Positions 1 to 7,274 of a stretch of 64,000 bases of DNA are shown piece after piece; positions within the stretch are counted from its first letter, which is position 1, and each line of letters starts with the position of its first letter. Location: NCBI GenBank assembly GCA_035685165.1, contig DASRBI010000019.1, positions 62,001 through 126,000 on the forward strand. Reading direction: 5' to 3'. This DNA comes from DATFDN01 sp035685165. GTDB lineage: Bacteria; Pseudomonadota; Alphaproteobacteria; Acetobacterales; Acetobacteraceae. Under the pieces are notes generated by a model. It was not told the DNA's origin, searched no databases, and worked only from the letters and a program-made list of their open reading frames with translations. The translations under genes and the position numbers were made by a program.

Positions 1-924
1 GCCAAGCTGTTGCGGATGGAGCAGCAGCTCGAGAAGCGCGTGGTAGGCCAGGACGAGGCGCTGCGCGCGGTCGCCAATGCGGTCCGCCGTGCCCGCGCGG
101 GGCTGCAAGACCCGAACCGTCCGATCGGCAGCTTCCTGTTCCTCGGTCCCACGGGCGTCGGCAAGACCGAGACCTGCAAGGCGCTCGCCGAGTTCCTGTT
201 CGACGACGAGCGGGCGATGGTGCGCATCGACATGAGCGAGTTCATGGAGAAGCACGCCGTCTCCCGCCTGATCGGCGCGCCCCCCGGCTATGTCGGCTAC
301 GACGAGGGTGGGGTGCTGACAGAGGCGGTGCGCCGCCGCCCGTATCAGGTGATCCTGTTCGACGAGGTGGAGAAGGCGCACGAGGACGTTTTCAACGTGC
401 TCTTGCAGGTGCTCGACGACGGGCGGCTGACCGACGGGCAGGGCAGGACGGTCGATTTCCGCAACACCATCATCGTGCTGACCTCCAATCTCGGCAGCGA
501 GGTCTTGGCGGCGCAGCCCGAGGGCGAGCCGGTGACGATGGTACAGGGCCAGGTGATGCGGATCGTCCGCAACCATTTCCGCCCGGAATTCCTGAACCGG
601 CTAGACGAGATCATCCTGTTCCGCCGCTTGCAGCGCGCGGACATGGCTTCGATCGTGCAGATCCAGCTCGACCACCTGCGCAAGCTGCTGGCGGACCGCA
701 AGATCGGCATCGAGCTCGACCGCAGCGCGCTCGAATGGCTCGCCGACGAGGGCTACGATCCCACCTATGGCGCGCGGCCCTTGAAGCGAGTGATCCAGCG
801 CAGCCTGCAAAACCCGCTCGCGCAGATGATCCTGGAGGGCGCCGTGAAGGAGGGCGAGACCGTGCATGTCTCGGCCAACGCCTCCGGCCTCGTCATCAAC
901 GGCCGCCTCGCCGAAGCCGCCTGA
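1..924 (+). CDS. clpB: ATP-dependent disaggregase ClpB, C-terminal part
   Basis: The gene runs in from before the window; the frame is open from base 1 and ends at TGA 922-924. It encodes the last ~307 residues: the second AAA+ module and the C-terminal D2-small domain. Visible motifs are the Walker A GPTGVGKTE near nt 148-174, Walker B ILFDEVEKAH near nt 352-381, and the sensor segment TSNLGS near nt 482-500. The start VVGQDEAL is typical of the D1-D2 junction of ClpB. ClpB works with DnaK to resolubilise aggregated proteins in the cytoplasm. A ClpA origin is unlikely because a complete clpA lies at 57.8-60.1 kb and this C-terminus has the ClpB form (GARPLKRVIQR). Confidence 0.95.
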   Translation, partial: AKLLRMEQQLEKRVVGQDEALRAVANAVRRARAGLQDPNRPIGSFLFLGPTGVGKTETCKALAEFLFDDERAMVRIDMSEFMEKHAVSRLIGAPPGYVGYDEGGVLTEAVRRRPYQVILFDEVEKAHEDVFNVLLQVLDDGRLTDGQGRTVDFRNTIIVLTSNLGSEVLAAQPEGEPVTMVQGQVMRIVRNHFRPEFLNRLDEIILFRRLQRADMASIVQIQLDHLRKLLADRKIGIELDRSALEWLADEGYDPTYGARPLKRVIQRSLQNPLAQMILEGAVKEGETVHVSANASGLVINGRLAEAA

Positions 925-1117
925 CGGCGCGCACGCTTGTCCACCTCTCCCGCGAAGGCGCGGCGGGCGCTGCCTGGTCGGCGCGATGTTCACCGCCCGC
1001 TGCCGCCTTCGCGGCCGGCGCCGAGGCGCATGGCACCGGCGCGCCGCCGGCCTGCGCGCCTCCCGGGCTGGTCCGGCGGCTGAGACTCGCGCGGGCGGTG
1101 AGGGTTGCATCGCGCGG

Positions 1118-1468
1118 CTACAGCACCTTCCGCACCACGTGCTGGCGGTTGTGCGTGAAGGGCCGCACCTCCTTGGGCCAGCGGCCCTTCTCGCCCGCCT
1201 CGGCCCAGGCGGCGCTGGTCAGCACCTCGGGGCTGTCGATCTCGTAGATCGCGACATAGCGCGGCATCCCCTCGCCGGTGAGCCGCTTCGTCTCCCCGCC
1301 CAGCACGAAGGCGGCGGGCTCGGTCCTGAGCCGCGTTACCGCCCGCACGCCGGGCACTCGCAGCAGGTTCGGCACGTGCTCGGTGTCGTACACCTCGTTG
1401 AACAGCGCCTCCTTCTCGGGCGCCACGTCCATGCTGGCGATGAAGACGTATTTGCTTGCGATCGGCAC
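1118..1468 (-). CDS. Small dimeric alpha/beta-barrel-like protein, function unknown
   Basis: A 116-residue cytoplasmic protein starting with GTG at 1468 behind GGGAGGAAGC. The pattern YVFIASMDVAPEKEALFNEV...YDTEHVPNLLRVPGV, then a central strand (MPRYVAIYEIDSPEVL), is the layout of EthD/dimeric ferredoxin-like barrel proteins, in which two copies form a barrel around a small substrate. No catalytic residue can be named. It stands alone between clpB and a cupin gene on the same strand, 40 nt upstream of the latter. Confidence 0.7.
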   Translation of the reverse strand: MPIASKYVFIASMDVAPEKEALFNEVYDTEHVPNLLRVPGVRAVTRLRTEPAAFVLGGETKRLTGEGMPRYVAIYEIDSPEVLTSAAWAEAGEKGRWPKEVRPFTHNRQHVVRKVL

Positions 1469-1511
1469 CGCTTCCTCCCTGGCACAAACAAGCAGGAGCG
1501 ATGCTAGGCCG

Positions 1512-1904
1512 CTATGCGCTGGCTTCCCAAGGTCCGGCCACCGGATAGGCCTCGTCCGGCCCCGGCCAGGGCGGCATGGTAGCGCCGATCGCCACCAGCG
1601 GCGCCCCTTGGTCGGCGCGGAACTGGAAATGCGCGCCGAGCGGGATCGACAGTGATAGTCCCGGGTGCAGCGCGACCACGCTCGCCTCGTCGCCGATACG
1701 GCGCCACATCTGCCCGCTGCCGGAGACGACGAACCACAACTCCTCGACCGTGCGGTGAGCGACCGCGCGGGACACCGCGCCCGCCGGCAGCGAGAACTCC
1801 GCCATGCTGGCCATTTTGCCCCGGCACAGCACGCGTACCTCGGAGCCGTCGGGCGCGGCGGCGCGCACCGCCGCGTCCCGCTCGATCTGTTGCAGCCGCA
1901 TCAT
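1512..1904 (-). CDS. Cupin-domain protein
   Basis: About 130 residues with one cupin barrel. HRTVEELWFVVSGSGQMW forms the first metal-binding motif region and HPGLSLSIPLGAHFQFR the second. Several metal-ligand positions of classical cupins are conserved, so binding of a metal or small acid is plausible, but the substrate is unknown. The ATG ATG pair at 1904/1901 is the first reasonable start; the frame is open further upstream, but that part overlaps the DUF1127 gene and looks noncoding. It may be cotranscribed with the DUF1127 gene, since both lie on the minus strand 32 nt apart. Confidence 0.75.
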   Translation of the reverse strand: MMRLQQIERDAAVRAAAPDGSEVRVLCRGKMASMAEFSLPAGAVSRAVAHRTVEELWFVVSGSGQMWRRIGDEASVVALHPGLSLSIPLGAHFQFRADQGAPLVAIGATMPPWPGPDEAYPVAGPWEASA

Positions 1905-1936
1905 GCGGCCCAGCCTGGGCAGCCCGGGCAGGCGCG

Positions 1937-2188
1937 TCAAATATCCCTGCCGCGCGAGGCGTATTCCTTGGCGAACTCGGGGCCGAACACACGGTTCAGG
2001 TCCCCCGGGGTGATGCCGATATCGCGCAGCTCCCGCCCCGTCATGGCGCCGAGCTGGCGTCTCTCGCGCGCCCGCCGGCGCCAAGCCGCCAGCGCCTCCC
2101 CGAACCGGCCCACCAGACCGGCCGGGTCCGCGACGCCGAGGCCCACATCGTGCGCCCGCAGCCACTCGCTTGCCTGATGAACCGACAT
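1937..2188 (-). CDS. DUF1127-containing small protein
   Basis: 83 residues from ATG 2188, which has GAAAGG at a good distance; an in-frame upstream start at 2224 has none. The C-terminal half carries the basic RRRARERRQL stretch and the TGRELRDIGITPGDL motif typical of DUF1127 (YjiS-like) proteins. In alphaproteobacteria short DUF1127 proteins affect phosphate uptake and RNA turnover; this longer form with an N-terminal extension is uncharacterised. It is divergent from the LysR gene and shares a ~100-bp AT-richer intergenic region with it. Confidence 0.8.
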   Translation of the reverse strand: MSVHQASEWLRAHDVGLGVADPAGLVGRFGEALAAWRRRARERRQLGAMTGRELRDIGITPGDLNRVFGPEFAKEYASRGRDI

Positions 2189-2292
2189 GGCTCGATTCCT
2201 TTCGCGCTTCGACCGGCCGCGCATGTGATGTCTGCCGCCGTCGGTTATAATCGGCGCTCGTTGCGATATATTATCCCGTAACCCAGAAGAAT

Positions 2293-3192
2293 TTGCCCGT
2301 GGCCAGTCTCGAGGACTATCAGGCCTTTGTTGCCGTTATCGACAGCGGCAGCTTGACCAAGGCGGCACGGCGGCTCGGCCGCTCGCTCCAGGCGGTCAGC
2401 CGCGCACTCGCCCAGGTGGAAAAGGAGCTCGGCGTCGGGCTGATCCGCCGCACCACGCGGCGCCTCCAACCCACCGAGGCGGGTCTTGGCTTCTATGCCC
2501 GCATCCGCGCCGCCCTCGCCGACATCGAGGCGGCGCGGGCCGAGGTCGCCGCCACCGCCGCCTCCATCAGCGGCGGGCTTCGCGTCGGCGGCCCGTTGCT
2601 GCTCGGACCCACGTTCCTCGTCCCGGCGCTCGCGAGTTTCATGCAGCGCCATCCCGAGATCACGATCGACCTCAGGCTCAGCAACGAATTCGTGGACCTG
2701 ATCGCTGAACGGCTCGACGTGACGGTGCGTGCCGGCGACCTCGGCGATTCGCGGCTCGTCATGCGCCGCGTCGGCTTGGCGCGGCGCGTCACCTTCGCCG
2801 CCCCCGCCTATCTCTTGGCGCACGGCACGCCGGAGACGCCGCGCGACCTGGCGCGCCATGAGTGCGTGATCCGCACCTCGGCGCAGGACGCCCATGAATG
2901 GGTCTATGCGCGTGACGGCGTGCAGGAGCGCGTGCGCGTGAGTGGTCGCTTCGCCGTCTCCTCGTCGGACGCCTGCAACGAAGCGGTTGCGCGCGGCGTC
3001 GGCATCGGGCTGGCGCAGATGTGGCAGGTGCGCGCCCTGCTCGACCAGGGACGCATCGCGCTGATCCTGACCGAGTTCGAGCCCGAGCCGATCCCCGTCA
3101 GCGTCGTCTGGCCCGCCGCCCCCGCGCTGCCCGCCCGCACGCGCCTTTTGATCGACTTCCTGGTCGCCCGCCTCGGCGCGGAGAAGTGGTAG
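2293..3192 (+). CDS. LysR-family transcriptional regulator
   Basis: About 299 residues with an N-terminal winged helix-turn-helix (residues ~3-62: LEDYQAFVAVIDSGSLTKAA) and a LysR substrate-binding domain (~90-295). The start is TTG 2293 or GTG 2299; GTG gives the canonical N-terminus. A TATAAT hexamer at 2246-2251 lies in the intergenic region shared with the divergent DUF1127 gene, a typical place for LysR autoregulation. The closest visible target is the PfpI-family gene 26 nt downstream. The effector is unknown. Confidence 0.9.
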   Translation: MPVASLEDYQAFVAVIDSGSLTKAARRLGRSLQAVSRALAQVEKELGVGLIRRTTRRLQPTEAGLGFYARIRAALADIEAARAEVAATAASISGGLRVGGPLLLGPTFLVPALASFMQRHPEITIDLRLSNEFVDLIAERLDVTVRAGDLGDSRLVMRRVGLARRVTFAAPAYLLAHGTPETPRDLARHECVIRTSAQDAHEWVYARDGVQERVRVSGRFAVSSSDACNEAVARGVGIGLAQMWQVRALLDQGRIALILTEFEPEPIPVSVVWPAAPALPARTRLLIDFLVARLGAEKW

Positions 3193-3218
3193 GCACGTCA
3201 CCGTGCTATGAGGTTTGC

Positions 3219-3926
3219 ATGATCCCGCCGGAAACACCGCTCGCCATCGGCTGCCTGCTGTTCGAGGAGCTCGACCAGCTTGACCTGACCGGGCCCTTCG
3301 AAGTGCTGAGCCGCATCCCGAATGCCACCACACGCCTCTACGCGCGCGCCGCCGCGCCGGTGCGTGACGCCGCCGGACTGCGGCTGGTTCCCGATGCAAC
3401 GCTCGACGCGGCACCCGCGCTCGATGCGCTGGTGGTGCCGGGCGGGCCCGGACAGGAAGCGGTGATGGAGGACGAGGCGATGCTCGGCTTTGTCCGCCGT
3501 CAGGCAGGGGCCGCGGGCTTCGTGTTGTCGGTCTGCACCGGCGCGCTGATCTGCGGCGCCGCGGGGCTTTTGCGCGGGCGCCGCGCCACGACCCATTGGG
3601 CCTCGTTTCATCTGCTGCGGTATTTCGGCGCCATCCCGGACGAGCGGCGCGTCGTGCGGGACGGATCGCTGATCTCGACGGCCGGCGTTACCGCCGGGAT
3701 CGACGGTGCGCTCGTTCTCGCCGCCGCCTTGCGGGGCGAGGAAGCGGCGCGGCGCATCGAACTCGGGATGCAATACGCGCCCGAACCGCCCTTCGGCAGC
3801 GGCAACCCCGAAACCGCTCCGGTGTCCGTGCGCACCGCGATGCAGGCAGCCATGCAGACCCGTATCCGCGCGCGCGAAGCGACTGCCGCCCGTGTCGCCG
3901 CGCGGCTCGGGATCGCTGCGCCTTAG
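3219..3926 (+). CDS. DJ-1/PfpI-family protein, isonitrile hydratase-like
   Basis: 235 residues starting at ATG 3219 behind GAGG. The nucleophile elbow SVCTGALICGAAGLL carries the conserved Cys, and TTHWASF follows at the position seen in isonitrile hydratase InhA, which hydrates isocyanides to N-formylamines. The acidic residue that activates the Cys is within LDLTGPFEVLS near the N-terminus. The length matches InhA-like proteins. It follows the LysR gene directly and may be its target. Its TAG (3924-3926) overlaps the stop of the convergent gene. Other DJ-1 superfamily activities, such as glyoxalase III or regulator-like, cannot be excluded. Confidence 0.85.
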   Translation: MIPPETPLAIGCLLFEELDQLDLTGPFEVLSRIPNATTRLYARAAAPVRDAAGLRLVPDATLDAAPALDALVVPGGPGQEAVMEDEAMLGFVRRQAGAAGFVLSVCTGALICGAAGLLRGRRATTHWASFHLLRYFGAIPDERRVVRDGSLISTAGVTAGIDGALVLAAALRGEEAARRIELGMQYAPEPPFGSGNPETAPVSVRTAMQAAMQTRIRAREATAARVAARLGIAAP

Positions 3927-4879
3927 GCGACGCGGCGGAACTTCCGCAAGCTGCGGATCGGTTCGGGCCGAGGCTTGTCGGGGAAGGTCTGCGGCCAGTT
4001 GGTCCAGGATACCTCGCCGACATAAAGATCGCCGCGCGAATCCACTGCCAGTCCGTGCGGGGCCATGAATTCGTCCGGGCCCAGTCCGCAATGCAGCGCG
4101 CCGATCCGTCCGATCCGCTTGCCGGTGTGGTCGACGATCGTCACGCGCGGGCCGAGATTCGGCACATGCCGGTTCACCGGCATCGTCGGCCCCAGCTCGC
4201 CGATATAGCAGACCGGGCACTTGCCCGGCGGCATGTAGAGGCCGCAGGGCCGGTGCAGATTGTTCCACTGGCCCTGGTACTTGCCGTTACCGTCGAACAC
4301 CTGCACGCGGTGGTTTTCGCGGTCGGCGACATAGACGAACCCGTCGCCGTCGCAGGTGATGTTGTGCACGATGTTGAACTCGCCCGGATCGGTGCCCGGC
4401 TCCCCCCAGGACAGGAGCCAGCGGCCCTTCGGGTCGAACTTGTGCACCCGCGCGTTGCCGTAACCGTCCGAGACATAGACGTCCCCGTTCGGGCTCAGCG
4501 CCGTGTGCGTGCAGCGGTGGAACGGCTCGCCGCTCATGTAGGGCGTGGGCTTGCCGGGTATGCCCAGCGTCAACAGCACCTTCCCCTCGGTCGTGCATTG
4601 CCGGACCGTGTGATCGCCGTCGTCGGTGAGCCACAGCGTGCCGTCGGGAGCCACGTGCAGCCCGTGCGCGCGGGAGAACACGCCCTCGCCCCAGGACCGC
4701 AGGAACTTTCCGTCGCGATCGAACACGATCATCGGGTGCTCGCCGCGATTGAACGCATAAACGTTGTCGGAAGCATCGACGCCGACCGCCGCCACTTCCT
4801 TGAAATCCCATCCGGGCGGCAGCGCCCCCCAGCCCTCCACCGGCTCGAACACGTATTCGCCATATCCCATGCGCGGCAT
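3923..4879 (-). CDS. NHL-repeat beta-propeller protein
   Basis: About 318 residues formed of NHL-type blades: VGVDASDNVYAFNRG, HGLHVAPDGTLWLTDDGDH, TALSPNGDVYVSDGYGNARV, ITCDGDGFVYVADRENHRV, HGLAVDSRGDLYVGEVS. The set fits the six-bladed propeller of peptidyl-alpha-hydroxyglycine alpha-amidating lyase-like proteins. No signal peptide is seen. The start is ATG 4879 (alternatives 4882, 4870) behind GGGGAGGAG. Substrate and partner are unknown; bacterial members of this family lack the paired monooxygenase domain and are rarely characterised. Confidence 0.82.
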   Translation of the reverse strand: MPRMGYGEYVFEPVEGWGALPPGWDFKEVAAVGVDASDNVYAFNRGEHPMIVFDRDGKFLRSWGEGVFSRAHGLHVAPDGTLWLTDDGDHTVRQCTTEGKVLLTLGIPGKPTPYMSGEPFHRCTHTALSPNGDVYVSDGYGNARVHKFDPKGRWLLSWGEPGTDPGEFNIVHNITCDGDGFVYVADRENHRVQVFDGNGKYQGQWNNLHRPCGLYMPPGKCPVCYIGELGPTMPVNRHVPNLGPRVTIVDHTGKRIGRIGALHCGLGPDEFMAPHGLAVDSRGDLYVGEVSWTNWPQTFPDKPRPEPIRSLRKFRRVA

Positions 4880-4930
4880 CATCTCCTCCCCAGGCGACGC
4901 TGCAGGCACGCTACGCCGGCCCGAAGGTGC

Positions 4931-4959
4931 TTGACAGCCGTTCGCGCCGGCCCAATACT
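4931..4959 (+). promoter_or_regulatory. Sigma70-type promoter of the arsR operon
   Basis: TTGACA at 4931-4936, a 17-nt spacer and AATACT at 4954-4959. The predicted transcript start falls at about 4966, one base before the ATG at 4967, so the mRNA would be leaderless or nearly so. No Shine-Dalgarno sequence precedes that ATG. Confidence 0.6.
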
Positions 4960-4978
4960 TCGCCACATGGCAAAGTAT
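4955..4978. promoter_or_regulatory. Inverted-repeat operator over the arsR start codon
   Basis: ATACTTCGCC (4955-4964), ACAT, GGCAAAGTAT (4969-4978): two 10-bp arms with one mismatch. The palindrome covers the -10 element, the predicted transcript start and the ATG. This is where an ArsR-type dimer would block its own promoter. Confidence 0.6.
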
Positions 4979-5323
4979 GGCGAGGCATCGCTGGACCGCA
5001 CCTTCGCCGCGCTCGCGGATCCCACGCGGCGCGCGATCCTCGCGCGCCTCGCCGACCAGCCGAGCGCCTCGGTCAGCGCCTTGGCGGACCCGCTGCCGAT
5101 CAAGCTGCCGGCGGTGATGAAGCATCTCGACGTGCTGAGCGCGGCCGGACTGATCACCCGCTCGAAGCAGGGCCGCACCGTCAGCGTGCGGCTCGCGCCG
5201 GAGGGAATGCGCGCCGCCGCCGAATGGCTCGCCCGCTACGAGCGGTTCTGGTCGGGCCGGCTCGACCGCCTCGGCGAATATGCGGAGCGCGCGGAAGCGC
5301 GCGCACGCAAGGAGCGTCCATGA
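4967..5323 (+). CDS. ArsR-family winged-helix regulator
   Basis: 118 residues. The start region ALADPTRRAILARLAD and the recognition helix region LPAVMKHLDVLSAAGLI are the standard ArsR/SmtB fold. There is no CxC metal site, so it belongs to the non-metal group commonly paired with SRPBCC proteins. It is the first gene of a four-gene operon and its TGA overlaps the next ATG (ATGA). The start at 4967 lies inside the palindromic operator and immediately after the predicted transcription start. Autorepression is likely; the signal is unknown. Confidence 0.88.
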   Translation: MAKYGEASLDRTFAALADPTRRAILARLADQPSASVSALADPLPIKLPAVMKHLDVLSAAGLITRSKQGRTVSVRLAPEGMRAAAEWLARYERFWSGRLDRLGEYAERAEARARKERP

Positions 5324-5766
5324 CCAGCCTCACTCTGGTGCGCCGTATCGCGGCGCGGCCCGAGATCGTGTTCGATGCGCTCGTCACGCCTGCAGGGATC
5401 GCCGCCTGGTGGGGTCCCGACGACGGACCCGTTCTGGCGGCGGAGACCGATGTGCGCGTCGGCGGCCGCTACCGCGTGCGCTTCCGCACGCTCGGCGGCA
5501 GCGAGCACGAGGTCACGGGCGAGTATCTGGAGATCGAGCGGCCGTGGCGGCTCGCGATGAGCTGGCGATGGGTCGGCGACGACCCCTGGGAATCGCGGGT
5601 CGAATTCCGGCTTCGCGCCATCCCGGAAGGCACCGAACTCAGGCTCGCGCACACGCGGCTGCAAAGCGAGCGGTCGGCACGCCTCCACGAGCAGGGCTGG
5701 AGCGGCGCGCTCGACAAACTCGCGCGCCATTTCCGCACGACCGTAGAGGGAGGGAGGACGCGATGA
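5320..5766 (+). CDS. SRPBCC (AHSA1-like) protein
   Basis: 148 residues of the START/Bet v 1-like fold (AHSA1 group): an N-terminal strand TLVRRIAARPEIVFDALV, then the GIAAWWGPDD turn typical of the family, and a C-terminal helix GWSGALDKLARHF. The ligand is unknown. Its ATG overlaps the arsR stop and its stop overlaps the next ATG, so translation is coupled on both sides. The ArsR-SRPBCC pairing is widespread and generally taken to be a sensed small-molecule response unit. Confidence 0.88.
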   Translation: MTSLTLVRRIAARPEIVFDALVTPAGIAAWWGPDDGPVLAAETDVRVGGRYRVRFRTLGGSEHEVTGEYLEIERPWRLAMSWRWVGDDPWESRVEFRLRAIPEGTELRLAHTRLQSERSARLHEQGWSGALDKLARHFRTTVEGGRTR

Positions 5767-6494
5767 CCGGGCATGAGATCGTCACGCGCGAGGAGTGGCT
5801 GGCGGCGCGGCGGGCGCTGCTCGCCGAGGAGAAGGCCTGGACGCGCGAGCGCGACCGGCTGGCGGCCAAGCGCCGCGCATTGCCCTGGGTCAAGGTGGAC
5901 AAGGAGTACGTGTTTCAATCCACCGCCGGCCCGGTGACGCTGGCCGATCTGTTCGATGGCCGCAGCCAGCTCGTCGTCTATCACTTCATGTTCGGCCCGG
6001 ACTGGGAGGCGGGCTGCGTCGGCTGCTCCTTGCTGTGCGATCACGTGGACGGCGCGCGGCAGCATTTGGAGCACCACGACGTCAGCTTCGCCGCCGTCTC
6101 GCGCGCTCCGATCGAGAAGCTGGAGGCCTATCGCCGCCGCATGGGATGGGGCTTCCGCTGGGTCTCCTCGGCCGGCAGCGACTTCAATTTCGACTACAGT
6201 GTCTCCTTCCCGGACGGCACCCGCGAGAACGGCGTGTTCTACAATTTCGAACACCAGCCCGATCCCGGCGTGGACGAGCTCTCCGGGCGCAGCGTGTTTT
6301 TCAAGGACGCGGACGGCACCATCTATCACACTTATTCGAGCTATGCCCGGGGCGGCGAGCCGTTCCTCGGCGTCTATGCCTTCCTCGACATCGTGCCGAA
6401 GGGCCGCAACGAGACCAAGAACGGCAACCTGACCGACTGGGTGCGGCGGCACGACGAATATCCGGCGGCGATCCCAAGGAATGCCAGTTCGTGA
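5763..6494 (+). CDS. DUF899 thioredoxin-like protein
   Basis: 243 residues. It contains the DUF899 marks LLAEEKAWTRERDRLAAKRR near the N-terminus, then VYHFMFGPDWEAGCVGCSLL with the CxxC-like CVGC pair and FYNFEHQ further on. The fold is thioredoxin-like; the reaction is not established. It starts four bases inside the preceding gene (ATGA), which makes it the third member of the arsR operon. Confidence 0.9.
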   Translation: MTGHEIVTREEWLAARRALLAEEKAWTRERDRLAAKRRALPWVKVDKEYVFQSTAGPVTLADLFDGRSQLVVYHFMFGPDWEAGCVGCSLLCDHVDGARQHLEHHDVSFAAVSRAPIEKLEAYRRRMGWGFRWVSSAGSDFNFDYSVSFPDGTRENGVFYNFEHQPDPGVDELSGRSVFFKDADGTIYHTYSSYARGGEPFLGVYAFLDIVPKGRNETKNGNLTDWVRRHDEYPAAIPRNASS

Positions 6495-6517
6495 CTCCGA
6501 CAGTTGGGAGCGGCACT

Positions 6518-7267
6518 ATGCAAGCTAAGCAATTCGTCTGGTACGAACTCGTCACATCGGACGTCGACGCCGCGCTCGCTTTCTACAAGGCGGTGCTCGG
6601 ATGGGAATCGCGGGACTTCGACGGCCAAGGCCCCCGCTACGCGATCGTCAGTGCCGGCGGCAAGGGCGTCGGCGGTGTGATGGCGTTGTGCGAAGGGATG
6701 AGCCATCCGTTCTGGCTCGGCTATATCGGCACGCGGGATATGGACGGAACGCTCGCCCGCTTTACCGGAGCGGGCGGCAAGGTGATGCGTGAGCCGTGGA
6801 CGATCCCTTCCGTCGGCCGGCTGGCGATCGTCGCCGACCCGCAGGGCGCCGGGCTGGCGCTGATCGAGCCCGTCTTGCAGCAGCCGAGCGAGGCGTTCGA
6901 CCAGCATAGTCCCGGCCACGGCCACTGGCACGAACTGCACACACCGGACCCGGCGGCGGCCTTCGTATTCTATGCGGCGCAGTTCGGCTGGACGAAAGGG
7001 GAGGCGATGGAGCTGGGCCCCATGGGCACCTACCAGCTCTTCAAGGTCGGGGAGGCGGCGATCGGCGGCATGTTCAAGGCGTGCGAAAACGTGATGCCGG
7101 GATGGCTTTACTACTTCGGCACCGACAGCGTGCGGCGCGCGGTCGCGCGGGTCGAGAGCGCCGGCGGTAGCGTCCTGAAAGGTCCGAGCGAAGTTCCGGG
7201 CGGCGCGCACGTCATTCAGGCGCGCGACCCGCAAGGCGCGATGTTCGCGCTCGTCGGCCCGGCGTGA
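6518..7267 (+). CDS. Two-domain VOC-family (glyoxalase-like) protein
   Basis: 249 residues with two VOC modules: residues ~5-120 (FVWYELVTSDVDAALAFYK...) and ~135-248 (HWHELHTPDPAAAFVFYAAQFGW...). VOC proteins are metal-dependent lyases, dioxygenases or resistance proteins; this tandem form with WYELVT and HELHT starts is common and uncharacterised. The ATG at 6518 follows GGGAG with a 7-nt spacer, 23 nt after the DUF899 gene, so it is likely the last gene of the arsR operon. Confidence 0.88.
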   Translation: MQAKQFVWYELVTSDVDAALAFYKAVLGWESRDFDGQGPRYAIVSAGGKGVGGVMALCEGMSHPFWLGYIGTRDMDGTLARFTGAGGKVMREPWTIPSVGRLAIVADPQGAGLALIEPVLQQPSEAFDQHSPGHGHWHELHTPDPAAAFVFYAAQFGWTKGEAMELGPMGTYQLFKVGEAAIGGMFKACENVMPGWLYYFGTDSVRRAVARVESAGGSVLKGPSEVPGGAHVIQARDPQGAMFALVGPA

Positions 7268-7274
7268 CGGCTCG

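Noticed and set aside
1937..2165. Extension of the cupin gene upstream to 2165
   Set aside because: The extra ~87 residues are Arg/Gly/Ala-rich, overlap the DUF1127 gene in another frame, and have no cupin-family counterpart.
3596..4966. A very long N-terminal extension of the ArsR regulator
   Set aside because: This portion lies antisense to the NHL gene; the regulator starts at ATG 4967 next to its own promoter.
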